Below are positions 28,668-37,740 of a DNA stretch of 64,000 bases, piece by piece. The notes below the pieces were generated by a model that did no database searches, was not told the DNA's origin, and was given only the letters and a program-made list of their open reading frames with translations. This DNA is from Formosimonas limnophila. Lineage in GTDB: Bacteria; Pseudomonadota; Gammaproteobacteria; Burkholderiales; Burkholderiaceae. The stretch's first letter is position 1, and the number at the start of each line of letters is the position of its first letter. Position numbers and translations under genes: made by a program. The stretch is taken from positions 62,833 through 126,832 of the forward strand of contig NZ_BMZG01000004.1 in the NCBI RefSeq assembly GCF_014652675.1, in the 5' to 3' direction.

Positions 28668-29450
28668 ATGTTGGTTCAGACGCAAACAATGCAACAAGCC
28701 CAAGCCTCGCCCCACAGTCGGCATGGTCAGGCTGAGTCCGTCGTGGTTGGTTGGGCCAGTTCTATTGACGAAGTTCGGGAAGTTCAACGCTTGCGTTATC
28801 AAGTGTTTTCAGAAGAATTGGGCGTTAATTTGCATGGACATGATGGTTTGGATGAGGATCAGTTTGATGCCTGTGCCGAACACGTATTTGTTCGTGACGC
28901 GAAAACAGGTCAAGTGGTTGGCACTTATCGCGTCTTACCCCGTGGTTGTACCAGCAGCGTTGGTTTTTATTCTGCTCAAGAATTCGATATCAGTGAACTT
29001 TTGCCTCATCGTGAGCGCATTTTAGAAATTGGCCGAGCTTGCGTGCACAAGGATTACCGCAGTGGCCCAGCATTGATGGCCTTGTGGAAAGCCATTTTGG
29101 TGTACGCAGTCAAAAATGACTATGACATGATACTTGGCTGCACCAGTGTGCCTATTGCTGCAAACAGTCCTTCTGTCGCTGATGTCCACCAAATGCTCAT
29201 CGACTCAGGAGCGATGAGCGACGAGTTTAAAGTGACTCCACGCAATCCCTTTGACCATGGTTTACAACCTGTTGTCCAAGCTGATGTAAAAATGGTGTTG
29301 CCACCGTTGTTTAAAGGCTACGTGCGTTTGGGCGCTCAAGTTTGTGGTGCGCCGACTTATGACCCTGATTTTCATACCGCTGACTTTCTGACTGTGTTGC
29401 ATCGCGCCAATGTTGCCCCAAGGTATGCAAAGCATTTTGATTTGGTTTGA
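28668..29450 (+). CDS. GNAT-type N-acyltransferase, OlsB-like (ornithine lipid synthesis)
   Basis: This roughly 260-residue protein belongs to the acyl-ACP-dependent GNAT family that includes L-ornithine N-acyltransferase OlsB. The block EVQRLRYQVFSEELG near residue 38 is the family's N-terminal signature. LEIGRACVHKDYRSG near residue 126 and VPPLFKGYVRLGAQVCGAP-type residues (LPPLFKGYVRLGAQVCG) near the C-terminus follow. It probably makes lyso-ornithine lipid in the cytoplasm. AAGGAGC lies just before ATG 28668. A second enzyme, OlsA, is not adjacent, but two LpxL-type acyltransferases lie 2 kb away. Confidence 0.75.
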   Translation: MLVQTQTMQQAQASPHSRHGQAESVVVGWASSIDEVREVQRLRYQVFSEELGVNLHGHDGLDEDQFDACAEHVFVRDAKTGQVVGTYRVLPRGCTSSVGFYSAQEFDISELLPHRERILEIGRACVHKDYRSGPALMALWKAILVYAVKNDYDMILGCTSVPIAANSPSVADVHQMLIDSGAMSDEFKVTPRNPFDHGLQPVVQADVKMVLPPLFKGYVRLGAQVCGAPTYDPDFHTADFLTVLHRANVAPRYAKHFDLV

Positions 29451-29502
29451 TGAATCACTTGACATGAAAAGTGGTCAACTCTCTTTGTGAGATAATGGTG
29501 AA

Positions 29503-29534
29503 AACCTCTGCCGCTGCGCAGAGGTTCTTTCTTT
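29503..29534 (+). terminator. Terminator after the OlsB-like gene
   Basis: AACCTCTGC pairs with GCAGAGGTT around a 6-base loop, followed by CTTTCTTT. Confidence 0.7.
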
Positions 29535-29631
29535 AAATGGTAACCGTTCATTGTCAAACTGACTCAATTTGAGAGTAAGCGTCACGTGTAGCCATCTTGA
29601 ATGAGTCCAAATGACGTGAGATATTGTGTGC

Positions 29632-29666
29632 TCTAAAAATCAAAGGAGCGTAGATTAAGGCTCCTT
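29632..29666 (-). terminator. Terminator after metK
   Basis: On the minus strand AAGGAGC and GCTCCTT form a stem with a 10-base loop, followed by TGATTTTTAG. It lies about 47 bases after the metK stop. Confidence 0.6.
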
Positions 29667-29712
29667 GAGTTTCAGTTATTCTATTCTCAAGTGGTTCAAA
29701 TTTCTGGGAGGC

Positions 29713-30882
29713 TTACGCAGTAGCATCACGGAGTAATGCTGCTTTGTCTGTTGCTTCCCAGCTGAACTCAGGCTCTTCACGTCCAAAATGACCGTAGGCA
29801 GCGGTTTTGCTGTAGATGGGGCGCAGCAGATTGAGCATTTTAACGATGCCTTTCGGACGCAGGTCAAAATGCTCTGCCACCAAAGCAGTGATGCGCTCAT
29901 CAGAGATTTTACCAGTACCAAAGGTATCCACCATAATCGAAGTGGGGCGTGCCACACCGATGGCGTATGAGATTTGAATCAAGCAGCGTTCCGCTAAGCC
30001 TGCAGCCACGATGTTTTTCGCGACATATCGACCTGCGTACGCGGCAGAGCGGTCAACTTTCGAGGGGTCTTTGCCCGAAAAAGCACCGCCGCCGTGTGGT
30101 GCTGCGCCGCCGTATGTATCAACAATGATTTTACGACCAGTCAGACCACAGTCACCTTGCGGACCGCCAATCACGAAGCGACCTGTTGGGTTGACGAGGA
30201 ATTTGATGTCGTTTTTAATCAATTCAGCTGGCAGAATCGGCTTGATGATTTCCTCAATCACGCCTTCGCGAACGGTTTCCAGTGAGATATCAGCGTGGTG
30301 CTGTGTCGACAGCACGATGGTATCAATGGCAGAGGGTTTGCCATCTTCGTAGCGAATCGTCACTTGAGATTTGGCATCAGGGCGCAACCATGGCAGACGA
30401 CCATCGCGGCGAATGTCGGCTTGACGCTCGACAAGGCGGTGCGCCAAGTGAATCGGCAAAGGCATGAGCTCGGTGGTTTCAGAACACGCGTAGCCGAACA
30501 TCAAACCTTGGTCACCTGCACCTTGGTCTAAATTGTCATCATGCGCGGCATCCACGCCCATGGCGATGTCGGGAGACTGTTTGTCATAAGCGACAAGCAC
30601 CGCGCAGCCTTTGTAGTCAATGCCATAGTCGGTGTCGTCGTAGCCGATGCGTTTGATGGTGTCGCGCGCGATGTCGATGTAGTCGATGACAGCGGTGGTG
30701 GTGATTTCGCCAGCTAAGACCACCAAGCCTGTGTTGCATAATGTCTCGGCAGCCACGCGCGCAGTGGGGTCTTGCTCAAGAATGGCATCGAGAATCGCGT
30801 CAGAGACTTGGTCAGCGACTTTGTCGGGATGGCCTTCGGAGACGGATTCGGATGTGAATAGATAGTTTTTGTTGCTGCTCAT
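29713..30882 (-). CDS. metK: S-adenosylmethionine synthase
   Basis: This 389-residue enzyme makes S-adenosylmethionine from methionine and ATP. Family blocks are [18 protein letters not shown] at the N-terminus, [16 protein letters not shown] (signature 1, about residue 115-130) and [19 protein letters not shown] (signature 2, P-loop-like, about residue 260). I chose ATG 30882, which has GAGGAA 4 bases upstream; the ORF extends four codons further. It is monocistronic, divergent from the LpxL genes, and preceded by a structured leader. Confidence 0.95.
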   Translation of the reverse strand: MSSNKNYLFTSESVSEGHPDKVADQVSDAILDAILEQDPTARVAAETLCNTGLVVLAGEITTTAVIDYIDIARDTIKRIGYDDTDYGIDYKGCAVLVAYDKQSPDIAMGVDAAHDDNLDQGAGDQGLMFGYACSETTELMPLPIHLAHRLVERQADIRRDGRLPWLRPDAKSQVTIRYEDGKPSAIDTIVLSTQHHADISLETVREGVIEEIIKPILPAELIKNDIKFLVNPTGRFVIGGPQGDCGLTGRKIIVDTYGGAAPHGGGAFSGKDPSKVDRSAAYAGRYVAKNIVAAGLAERCLIQISYAIGVARPTSIMVDTFGTGKISDERITALVAEHFDLRPKGIVKMLNLLRPIYSKTAAYGHFGREEPEFSWEATDKAALLRDATA

Positions 30883-31033
30883 GAAGTTCCTCAAATAATC
30901 AAAAGGTTGGGCGCGCTGTTGTAAGACTGATAAGCCCGAGCAGCGACGCTTTAACGGTGGAAAGCGGGACGCTTTCGCAAATACTCTTCTTGCCCCGTAA
31001 GTTGTCGTTAAACCAGCAAGAAGTGGTATTATA
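30883..31033 (-). promoter_or_regulatory. metK promoter and structured 5' leader of unknown class
   Basis: A perfect TATAAT box lies at 31033-31028 on the minus strand, giving a leader of about 140 nt. At its very start CTTCTTGC (31023... in + coordinates 31016-31023 complement) pairs with GCAAGAAG (complement of 30986-30993). A second perfect 7-bp hairpin GAAAGCG/CGCTTTC spans 30960-30976. I could not match it to a known S-adenosylmethionine riboswitch, but its length, structure and position suggest cis-regulation. Confidence 0.5.
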
Positions 31034-31168
31034 GCCGCTTTATAAGGTTTGCGAAAAAGTGCTGTGAAATTTTTCGAGAAATGCTAGTTTTGTGTCGGTA
31101 AATACGACAAAAGTGCGGTGACTCGATATTTTTTGTGGTGATAAGCAGAATTTTTAGGGTGTTTTGCC

Positions 31169-32038
31169 ATGTGGGTTAAGTTGTTATTAGCAGCGTTGTC
31201 GGTTTTGCCTCTGTCTGTGCTGCATGTACTTGGTGGCTGGCTGGGGCGCTTTGTCGCGCGCTTTGATAAGCGATATGGCGCGCGATTGGCGAAGAATGCA
31301 TCACAGGCAGGTTTCACCTCGCGACAGTTTGCTCGTGATTCTGCGGCACACATGGGGCGTTCTGTTTTGGAGCTGGCGCATATTTGGACGTGGCGCATTG
31401 ATGCGTTACTACCCAAAGTGAAAGTGACAGGTTGGGAGGCTGTACAAAAGATTCAAGACAGTGGTCAAGGTGTATTGATGCTCACGCCACACATTGGGGC
31501 ATTTGAGCTGCTCTCATTGTGGATTGGTCAGCGTGCACCTTTTACCGCCATGTATCGTCCGCCCAAACAGGCCATGATTGCCGAGGCGATGCTCAGCGGT
31601 CGTCAAAAATACCAAGTCAAAATGGCCAGTGCTGATGTCAAAGGCATTCGTACCATGCTGCGTGCCTTAAAAAATGGTGAGCTGGTTGGTCTTTTACCCG
31701 ACCAAGTGCCGAATGCTCAGGGCGATGCGGTACTGGTGGATGTTTTCGGTGCGCCCGCATGGACGATGACACTGCCGTCGAAACTGTTGCGCCAAACAGG
31801 TGCGGCGCTCGTGATTATGTCGGCACGGCGCGTGTATGCGCCGCATCGTTACGAAATTGATTTTCAGGTGGTTGAGTTTGTGCCTTCGTTGGACATGGCA
31901 GCAGACGCTGCGCGTGTTAATGAATTAATGGCGTCGGTGATTCACCGAGCGCCAGAGCAATATTTGTGGGGTTATAATCGTTATAAAGGCGTGCCTGAGG
32001 TGACGAAATCAGAGGGGAAAGCCGATGCTGATGTCTAA
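31169..32038 (+). CDS. Lipid A biosynthesis lauroyl/acyl acyltransferase (LpxL/HtrB family), first copy
   Basis: This 289-residue inner-membrane-anchored acyltransferase has an N-terminal hydrophobic segment (LLLAALSVLPLSVLHVLGG) and the catalytic HX4E motif in LTPHIGAFELLSL (about residue 108). The later blocks GLLPDQVPNAQGD and VDVFGAPAWTMTLP-type residues are the lipid A acyltransferase signature. It adds a secondary acyl chain to the lipid A precursor. Its 3' end overlaps the second copy by 14 bases, so both are made from one transcript. Confidence 0.85.
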   Translation: MWVKLLLAALSVLPLSVLHVLGGWLGRFVARFDKRYGARLAKNASQAGFTSRQFARDSAAHMGRSVLELAHIWTWRIDALLPKVKVTGWEAVQKIQDSGQGVLMLTPHIGAFELLSLWIGQRAPFTAMYRPPKQAMIAEAMLSGRQKYQVKMASADVKGIRTMLRALKNGELVGLLPDQVPNAQGDAVLVDVFGAPAWTMTLPSKLLRQTGAALVIMSARRVYAPHRYEIDFQVVEFVPSLDMAADAARVNELMASVIHRAPEQYLWGYNRYKGVPEVTKSEGKADADV

Positions 32039-32942
32039 ACTGGGGGCATATATCCTACGAAAAATGGGGCGATGGCCGCAAGCTGTTCGTCATCGATTGG
32101 CCGAGACGGTGGCGGTGTTGGCTTACCGTTTGGTTAAGAAGCGTGTGCGCATTGCTCGCATTAATTTAAAAAAATGCTTTCCTGATTGGGGCGATGAGCA
32201 GATTGAGCTGACTGTGAAAGCGCATTTGCGCTATTTTTCGCACGGGTTATTTGACCGCAGTTTGTTTTGGTTTGGTGATTTAAAGGCGTTTGATGAGAAC
32301 ATCGTCAAAATTGACGAGCATTATTTGCACGCTGCGATAGCACAGCAACGACCGATTATTATTCTCGCGCCTCACTTTATCGGGCTGGATGTTGGTGGTT
32401 TGCGCATCAACTTTGACCGCGAGATGGCCACGATGTATCAGCGTCAAGCCAACCCCGTTATGGATGAGTTGATGAAAGAAGGACGTGCTCGCTCAGGACA
32501 AGCGCATTTGTATTCACGCCAAGACGGCGTGCGAGGATTGGTCAAATTGTTGCGTAAAAATATACCGTTGTACTATTTGCCTGATATGGATTTTGGCATA
32601 CAAGATGCGATATTTTCTCCGTTTTTTGGGGTGCCTGCCGCGACATTAATGGCATTGCCCAAGTTGGCAAAATTAACCAACGCGCTTATCGTGCCTTGCG
32701 TCACACGCATCGACAAAGACGCCTTGGCCCGTGGTCAAACACTCTATCGTACACAGTTTTATCCTGCGTGGGACGGTTATCCAGGCGAGGATGAGGCGGC
32801 AGCTGTGCGAGAGATGAATGCGTTTATTGAGACTCGAATTTTGGAGGAGCCAGCGCAGTATTTATGGATGCACAAGCGCTTTAAAACCAGACCCGAAGGC
32901 GAACAGAGCTTTTATCAAAAACAAGTTGGTGAAACATCATGA
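32025..32942 (+). CDS. Lipid A biosynthesis acyltransferase (LpxL family), second copy
   Basis: This 305-residue paralog of the preceding gene has the canonical HX4D motif in LAPHFIGLDVGGL (about residue 118). YYLPDMDFGIQDAIFSPFFG is the diagnostic 'PD-D' plus 'FG' region. It lacks the N-terminal hydrophobic stretch of the first copy but has the basic RLAETVAVLAYRLVKKR region. Two tandem acyltransferases upstream of dapF are normal in Burkholderiales and probably add different acyl chains. It overlaps dapF by 4 bases (ATGA). Confidence 0.86.
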   Translation: MLMSKLGAYILRKMGRWPQAVRHRLAETVAVLAYRLVKKRVRIARINLKKCFPDWGDEQIELTVKAHLRYFSHGLFDRSLFWFGDLKAFDENIVKIDEHYLHAAIAQQRPIIILAPHFIGLDVGGLRINFDREMATMYQRQANPVMDELMKEGRARSGQAHLYSRQDGVRGLVKLLRKNIPLYYLPDMDFGIQDAIFSPFFGVPAATLMALPKLAKLTNALIVPCVTRIDKDALARGQTLYRTQFYPAWDGYPGEDEAAAVREMNAFIETRILEEPAQYLWMHKRFKTRPEGEQSFYQKQVGETS

Positions 32943-33799
32943 AATTGAAATTCACAAAAATGCATGGCGCAGGCAATGACTTCATTGTCGTTAATGCGAT
33001 TGATCAAGATGTCTCGCGTATCACACCCGCAGATTGGTGCGCTCTGGCGGACCGTCACTTCGGCGTGGGTGCGGATCAGATTTTGCTGGTCGAAAAGCCG
33101 AGCAAATCTTCGGCTGACTTTAAATACACCATTTATAACCAAGATGGTTCGTTGGTTGAAAACTGTGGCAACGGCGCACGTTGCTTCGTCAAATATGTGC
33201 ATGACAAAGGCATGACACAAAAGCGCGAAATCACGGTGCAAATCGCCACAGGTTTGATGATTTTAACGCTCAACGAAGATGGCTCAGTGACTGTCAACAT
33301 GGGGGTCCCTAAACTGCAAGCGGCGGGCTTGCCCGCCGTTGTCGATAGCCTTCCTTCGCGTAAACAGGGTGAAGACACACTCTACGCCGTCAATGTCAAT
33401 GGTGGTACACGCTGGTTGTCCATGGTGTCTATGGGTAATCCTCATGCGGTGCAGGTTGTCTCGGATGTGAATACTGCACCAGTTTTGTTTGATGGTGAAG
33501 CGTTGGAAAAACATGCTATCTTCCCGAACAAAGCCAATATTGGCTTTATGCAGATCCACGATCAGCACCACATCAGCGTGCGTGTCTTTGAACGCGGTGC
33601 TGGTGAAACATTAGCCTGCGGGACAGGAGCGTGTGCAGCGGTGGTCGCTGGTATTCGCCGTGGCGTTTTGTCCTCGCCTGTGACCGTCCAAGCGCGTGGT
33701 GGTGTGCTTAACATCGCATGGGCGGGTAAGGGGCACCCCGTGATGATGAGCGGTCCTGCAGTCACCGTCTTTGATGGTGAAGTGCCTTTGGTAGACTGA
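32939..33799 (+). CDS. dapF: Diaminopimelate epimerase
   Basis: This 286-residue enzyme converts LL- to meso-diaminopimelate for lysine and peptidoglycan. The two catalytic cysteines lie in ENCGNGARC (about residue 76) and ACGTGACAAVVAG (about residue 228). The N-terminal KFTKMHGAGNDFIVVNA is typical. It is translationally coupled to the upstream acyltransferase (ATGA overlap) and is followed after 55 bases by the DUF484 gene. Confidence 0.95.
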   Translation: MKLKFTKMHGAGNDFIVVNAIDQDVSRITPADWCALADRHFGVGADQILLVEKPSKSSADFKYTIYNQDGSLVENCGNGARCFVKYVHDKGMTQKREITVQIATGLMILTLNEDGSVTVNMGVPKLQAAGLPAVVDSLPSRKQGEDTLYAVNVNGGTRWLSMVSMGNPHAVQVVSDVNTAPVLFDGEALEKHAIFPNKANIGFMQIHDQHHISVRVFERGAGETLACGTGACAAVVAGIRRGVLSSPVTVQARGGVLNIAWAGKGHPVMMSGPAVTVFDGEVPLVD

Positions 33800-33854
33800 G
33801 CAACCAATCAAACGATTCCAATGTATTGATACAAAAAACCATACGAGAACAACA

Positions 33855-34619
33855 ATGTCTGAACAACAAAATCGCGATGAACTCATTAATCAAACCCATG
33901 AGGCATTGGATGACGCGCCTGTGATGAATGCGGCTGAGGTCATCGCTTATTTACAAAACCACCCAGAGTTTTTTGTCGAACACGCCGAAGCTCTGGCGGG
34001 ATTGCCATTGCCCACCACGCGTGATGGCAATGTGGTGTCGATGGCGCATTGGCAAAACAACATGCTGCGCGAAAAAGCCGAACAGCATCAAGTTCGCCTT
34101 GAGCGATTATTGGCACAAGCTGCGAGTAACCAACAAAACCACGACAAACTACTCCATCTGGTGAGTAATTGGCTGGGCTTGGTGGACGCCAATGATCTGC
34201 CTGCACAGATTGAGCGAGATGTGCAAGACGCTTTTCATCTCGACGCTGTGCAAGTCATGGTTTGGAACGAGCCATCGCGCGCGGTCTACCACCCCTCTGG
34301 TCAGTCATGGTCTGACAATGTGGTGATTTTTGCCAATAGTTTGCGCACACCGTATTGTGGTCCATGTAAGGGCTTCGAGATTGAAGCGGCATTGGCGAAA
34401 AAAAGTGCGTCGGGTTCGATTGCTTCATTGGCCATTGTCCCGCTTTGGGGCACACTCAACCGTGCACATGTGTGTGTCGGCGTTCTGCTGCTGGGTGCGG
34501 CAGATGCGAAGCGATTCACGCCAGACATGGGCACACACTTTTTGCAAAGCATCGCACATTTGGCGGGCGCGGCCTTGTCGCGCGTCCAAAGCCCTGTGCA
34601 TTTGTCGCTGAAAACTTAA
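33855..34619 (+). CDS. DUF484 family protein
   Basis: This 254-residue cytoplasmic protein of the DUF484 family has a GAF-like C-terminal half. The conserved N-terminal block NAAEVIAYLQNHPEFFVEHAEAL is present. A coiled-coil-like stretch (NMLREKAEQHQVRLERLL) precedes the GAF-like region (about 115-245). The family is usually encoded between dapF and xerC and its role is unknown; the link to xerC is by context only. Its stop lies 17 bases before the likely xerC start. Confidence 0.88.
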   Translation: MSEQQNRDELINQTHEALDDAPVMNAAEVIAYLQNHPEFFVEHAEALAGLPLPTTRDGNVVSMAHWQNNMLREKAEQHQVRLERLLAQAASNQQNHDKLLHLVSNWLGLVDANDLPAQIERDVQDAFHLDAVQVMVWNEPSRAVYHPSGQSWSDNVVIFANSLRTPYCGPCKGFEIEAALAKKSASGSIASLAIVPLWGTLNRAHVCVGVLLLGAADAKRFTPDMGTHFLQSIAHLAGAALSRVQSPVHLSLKT

Positions 34620-34636
34620 TCAGGCCAATCGACACC

Positions 34637-35599
34637 GTGCGCATTGCAGACGAGCTGCCCTCATTGATGCAAGCCTACCTTGAATGGTTGGCGATACACA
34701 AGCGACTGTCTGACAAAACTTGCGAGAATTACGCCCGTGATTTAACGTTATTGTGCCGCTTGGCGGCACAGGTTCAAGTCACCGAGCCACAACGCTTGGC
34801 GGCTTATCAAATCAAGCACTTTGTGATGCAGCTGCATGGGCAAGGTCATGGCCCGAAAAGTTTGGCGCGCTACCTGTCCTGCTGGCGCACATGGTTTGAG
34901 TGGTTGGTGAAGTACCATGAGTTGCCTGCCAATCCCGTTGAAGGTGTGCGTGCGCCGAAAGCACCCAAAAACCTGCCAAAAGCACTGTCGGTAGACGATG
35001 CGGTGAATCTGGCCAATCACGCTGCTCGCGGAGACACCGCCATTCTCAAACGAGACCATGCCATCATTGAGTTGCTTTATTCGAGTGGATTGCGGGTGTC
35101 AGAGATTGCGGGTTTGGATGTGTCACCACCCACCGCGACCAGCGAAAATGACCAAGGCACGGGCTGGGTGGACTGGTCAGAGTCAGAGGTGCATGTGCTG
35201 GGCAAAGGCAGCAAGCCGCGCATTGCACCTGTGGGGGCGCCTGCGATGGCTGCGTTGAACGCATGGCAACAAGCGCGTGCCGCTATGCCGAAGTCAGCAC
35301 TCACGCACGCGCTGTTTATCAACACTCAGGGCAAACGATTATCGGTGCGCTCGATACAGTTGCGACTGGCGCATCATGCTAAGGTTCTGGGCTTGCCTGT
35401 TCGCGTGCATCCCCATATGCTGCGTCACTCGTTCGCCACGCACATATTGCAGTCATCGGGTGATTTGCGAGCGGTGCAAGAGTTGCTTGGACACAGCAGT
35501 TTGTCGGCGACGCAGGTGTATACGGGCTTGGATTTTCAGCACTTAGCCTCAGTTTATGATGCAGCCCATCCTCGTGCGAAGAAGCAAACCAAAGATTAA
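34637..35599 (+). CDS. xerC: Tyrosine recombinase XerC
   Basis: This roughly 320-residue site-specific recombinase resolves chromosome dimers at dif together with XerD. The N-terminal SAM-like domain contains LSDKTCENYARDL. The catalytic domain shows Arg in SSGLRVSEIAGLD, the HPHMLRHSFATHIL block (His and Arg), His in LGHSSLSATQVYTG and the Tyr nucleophile in the same block. The start is uncertain: GTG 34637 keeps the usual N-terminus, ATG 34667 would shorten it by ten codons, and the longer frame back to 34445 lies inside DUF484 and is a shadow. Confidence 0.88.
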   Translation: MRIADELPSLMQAYLEWLAIHKRLSDKTCENYARDLTLLCRLAAQVQVTEPQRLAAYQIKHFVMQLHGQGHGPKSLARYLSCWRTWFEWLVKYHELPANPVEGVRAPKAPKNLPKALSVDDAVNLANHAARGDTAILKRDHAIIELLYSSGLRVSEIAGLDVSPPTATSENDQGTGWVDWSESEVHVLGKGSKPRIAPVGAPAMAALNAWQQARAAMPKSALTHALFINTQGKRLSVRSIQLRLAHHAKVLGLPVRVHPHMLRHSFATHILQSSGDLRAVQELLGHSSLSATQVYTGLDFQHLASVYDAAHPRAKKQTKD

Positions 35600-35666
35600 A
35601 AAAAATTCTGCTGTTGGCGATACAACGCAAACGCTTTGACAGCATTTTGATAGACAAGGACAAAAA

Positions 35667-35954
35667 ATGACCCAAACCAACAATCCGCCCGAAGAACGCA
35701 CGACGCTACTCGAATTCCCGTGCGAGTTTCCTTTAAAAGTCATGGGTAAGCACGTCGCAGAGTTCCCCGCGACCATTGTCGCAGTGGTGAAACAACACGC
35801 GCCTGATTTCGACGAGGCCACCATGGAGACTCGTCCGTCATCAACAGGCAAATACCTCGGTTTGACTTGCACGGTCACTGCCACCAGCCAAAAGCAACTC
35901 GATGATTTATACCTTGCGCTCACAGGTCATCCGCTCGTGAGCATTGTGTTGTAA
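35667..35954 (+). CDS. DUF493 (YbeD) family protein
   Basis: This 95-residue soluble protein with an ACT-like alpha/beta fold belongs to the DUF493/YbeD family. Visible family blocks are LLEFPCEFPLKVMGK and the C-terminal LYLALTGHPLVSIVL. It sits immediately before lipB, as in many Proteobacteria, and the lipB ATG begins directly after its stop codon. A role linked to lipoylation is suggested by neighbourhood only. Confidence 0.88.
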   Translation: MTQTNNPPEERTTLLEFPCEFPLKVMGKHVAEFPATIVAVVKQHAPDFDEATMETRPSSTGKYLGLTCTVTATSQKQLDDLYLALTGHPLVSIVL

Positions 35955-36596
35955 ATGTCTGAGCTCATCGTCAAACGCCTTGGCCGCGTGGACTACTTGC
36001 CCACAGAGCAAGCCATGCGCGAATTTACCGCCACTCGTGATGCCAGCACACCTGACGAATTGTGGCTGGTGGAGCATCCGCCTGTCTTTACTTTGGGGCA
36101 AGCGGGATTGGCTGAGCACTTATTACAAGCCGGTGACATTCCCTTGGTCAAAACTGAGCGTGGCGGCCAAATCACCTATCATGGCCCAGGTCAAGTCGTC
36201 ATCTACATGATGCTCGATCTCAAACGCCGTGGCATCATGGTTAGAGAATGGGTGCGACGCATTGAAGGGGCGATTATCCTCACCTTAGCTGACTATGGCA
36301 TCACAGGCGTGCGCAAAGACGGCGCACCGGGGATTTATGTCGGGCAGGGCACTCATGAAGGTGCTAAAATCGCGGCATTGGGGCTCAAAGTCAAACGTGG
36401 CTGCACCTATCACGGACTCAGTTTTAATGTGGATATGGATTTAACTCCGTTTTTACACATCAACCCCTGTGGTTATGCAGGTTTAGAAACGGTTGACATG
36501 AAAACCCTCGGCGTCACCGCCACATGGGCAGACGTGGCCGAGCAATTGGCGCAATCCTTAGTCAGTCAATGGCAAGCCGACGAGAGCCAAGCTTGA
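35955..36596 (+). CDS. lipB: Octanoyl-[acyl carrier protein]-protein N-octanoyltransferase
   Basis: This 213-residue enzyme transfers octanoate from acyl carrier protein to lipoyl domains such as GcvH. The blocks [17 protein letters not shown] (about residue 70), [20 protein letters not shown] (catalytic Lys region) and INPCGYAGL (catalytic Cys, about residue 172) are complete. It is contiguous with DUF493 and lies 99 bases upstream of lipA. The product is needed for the gcv operon at 15-20 kb. Confidence 0.94.
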   Translation: MSELIVKRLGRVDYLPTEQAMREFTATRDASTPDELWLVEHPPVFTLGQAGLAEHLLQAGDIPLVKTERGGQITYHGPGQVVIYMMLDLKRRGIMVREWVRRIEGAIILTLADYGITGVRKDGAPGIYVGQGTHEGAKIAALGLKVKRGCTYHGLSFNVDMDLTPFLHINPCGYAGLETVDMKTLGVTATWADVAEQLAQSLVSQWQADESQA

Positions 36597-36695
36597 CCCT
36601 GAGCCAAACCGTATTGATCCGTTGCACCGCATTTGACGTACTGCCCGCTTTGATGAACGCATGACACCGAAACCGCCCATACTGGAGAACATCGC

Positions 36696-37661
36696 ATGAG
36701 CGAAACGACCAACACCAACGTCGATTACGACGCCACCAAAAAGCAAAAAGCCTTTGATAAAGTCTCACGTATCCCCGTCAAAGTCGTTCAAACCGAAGTG
36801 CTGAAAAAACCCGAATGGATTCGCGTCAAAGCCGCCTCAGGCAACTCACGGTTTAACGAAATCAAAAAAATCCTACGCGAAAATGAGCTTGTCACCGTCT
36901 GCGAAGAAGCCAGCTGCCCCAACATCGGCGAATGCTTCGGCAAAGGCACCGCCACATTCATGATCATGGGTGATAAATGCACGCGCCGCTGCCCATTCTG
37001 CGACGTCGGCCATGGCCGCCCAGACCCGCTCGATACCCAAGAGCCAGCCAACTTAGCACGCACCATCGCTGCACTCAAGCTCAAATACGTCGTCATCACC
37101 TCCGTTGATCGCGATGACTTGCGCGACGGCGGCGCACAGCACTTCGTAGACTGCATCACGCTCACCCGCGCCCAATCCCCAAACACGCAAATTGAAGTCC
37201 TCGTCCCCGATTTTCGTGGTCGTCTCGACAAAGCCCTCGATATTTTTAAAGACGGTCTACCCGACGTCATGAACCACAACCTCGAAACCGTGCCACGTCT
37301 CTACAAAGAAGCGCGCCCCGGTGCAGACTACCAGCACTCACTCACACTGCTTAAAGACTTCAAAGAACGCTATCCCAGTGCTGTGACCAAAAGCGGCCTC
37401 ATGGTCGGCCTCGGTGAAACTGACGACGAAATCCTTGACGTCATGCGCGACATGCGCGCCCACAACATCGACATGCTCACCATCGGTCAATACCTCGCGC
37501 CATCAGGCCACCATCTGCCCGTGCGTCGCTATGTCCACCCCGACGTGTTCAAAATGTTTGAAGAAAAAGCCTATGAAATGGGCTTCACCCACGCCGCCGT
37601 CGGCGCGATGGTACGCAGCTCATACCATGCCGATGTGCAGGCGCATGAGGCGGGTGTTTGA
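36696..37661 (+). CDS. lipA: Lipoyl synthase
   Basis: This 321-residue radical SAM enzyme inserts two sulfur atoms into the octanoyl group. The auxiliary cluster motif [12 protein letters not shown] (about residue 69-80) and the radical SAM motif CTRRCPFC (about residue 95-102) are both present. The C-terminal RSSYHAD provides the Ser ligand. The protein is full length and ends HEAGV. The TGA stop lies inside the 5-bp target duplication of the Tn7-like element that begins at 37663, so the insertion leaves the protein intact. Confidence 0.95.
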   Translation: MSETTNTNVDYDATKKQKAFDKVSRIPVKVVQTEVLKKPEWIRVKAASGNSRFNEIKKILRENELVTVCEEASCPNIGECFGKGTATFMIMGDKCTRRCPFCDVGHGRPDPLDTQEPANLARTIAALKLKYVVITSVDRDDLRDGGAQHFVDCITLTRAQSPNTQIEVLVPDFRGRLDKALDIFKDGLPDVMNHNLETVPRLYKEARPGADYQHSLTLLKDFKERYPSAVTKSGLMVGLGETDDEILDVMRDMRAHNIDMLTIGQYLAPSGHHLPVRRYVHPDVFKMFEEKAYEMGFTHAAVGAMVRSSYHADVQAHEAGV

Positions 37662-37662
37662 C
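37658..37662. repeat. Left copy of the 5-bp target site duplication (TTGAC)
   Basis: TTGAC here directly abuts the TGT terminus of the Tn7-like element and is repeated directly after the ACA terminus at 47908-47912. It includes the lipA stop codon. Confidence 0.85.
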
Positions 37663-37728
37663 TGTGAATTCCAACAATAAATAGTACTCAACATAATTAA
37701 TTGCTACTGAATAACAATAAATGCTACT
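37663..37728 (+). repeat. Left end of the Tn7-like element with three TnsB-type repeats
   Basis: Three similar sites lie in the same direction: L1 37673-37688 (AACAATAAATAGTACT), L2 37691-37708 (CATAATTAATTGCTACT) and L3 37713-37728 (AACAATAAATGCTACT family). They resemble the ACAATAAAGTCTTAAACT sites of Tn7. L3 ends at the first base of the ribosome binding site of the TnsE-like gene, so TnsB binding could also repress that gene. Confidence 0.8.
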
Positions 37729-37740
37729 GGGAGGTAGTTG

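Noticed and set aside
30883-31033. SAM-II or SAH riboswitch in the metK leader
   Set aside because: I looked for the conserved cores and could not align them on the minus strand; a few short matches on the plus strand point away from metK.
34445-34636. Long N-terminal extension of xerC
   Set aside because: The extension lies in another frame of the DUF484 gene and does not resemble any XerC N-terminus.
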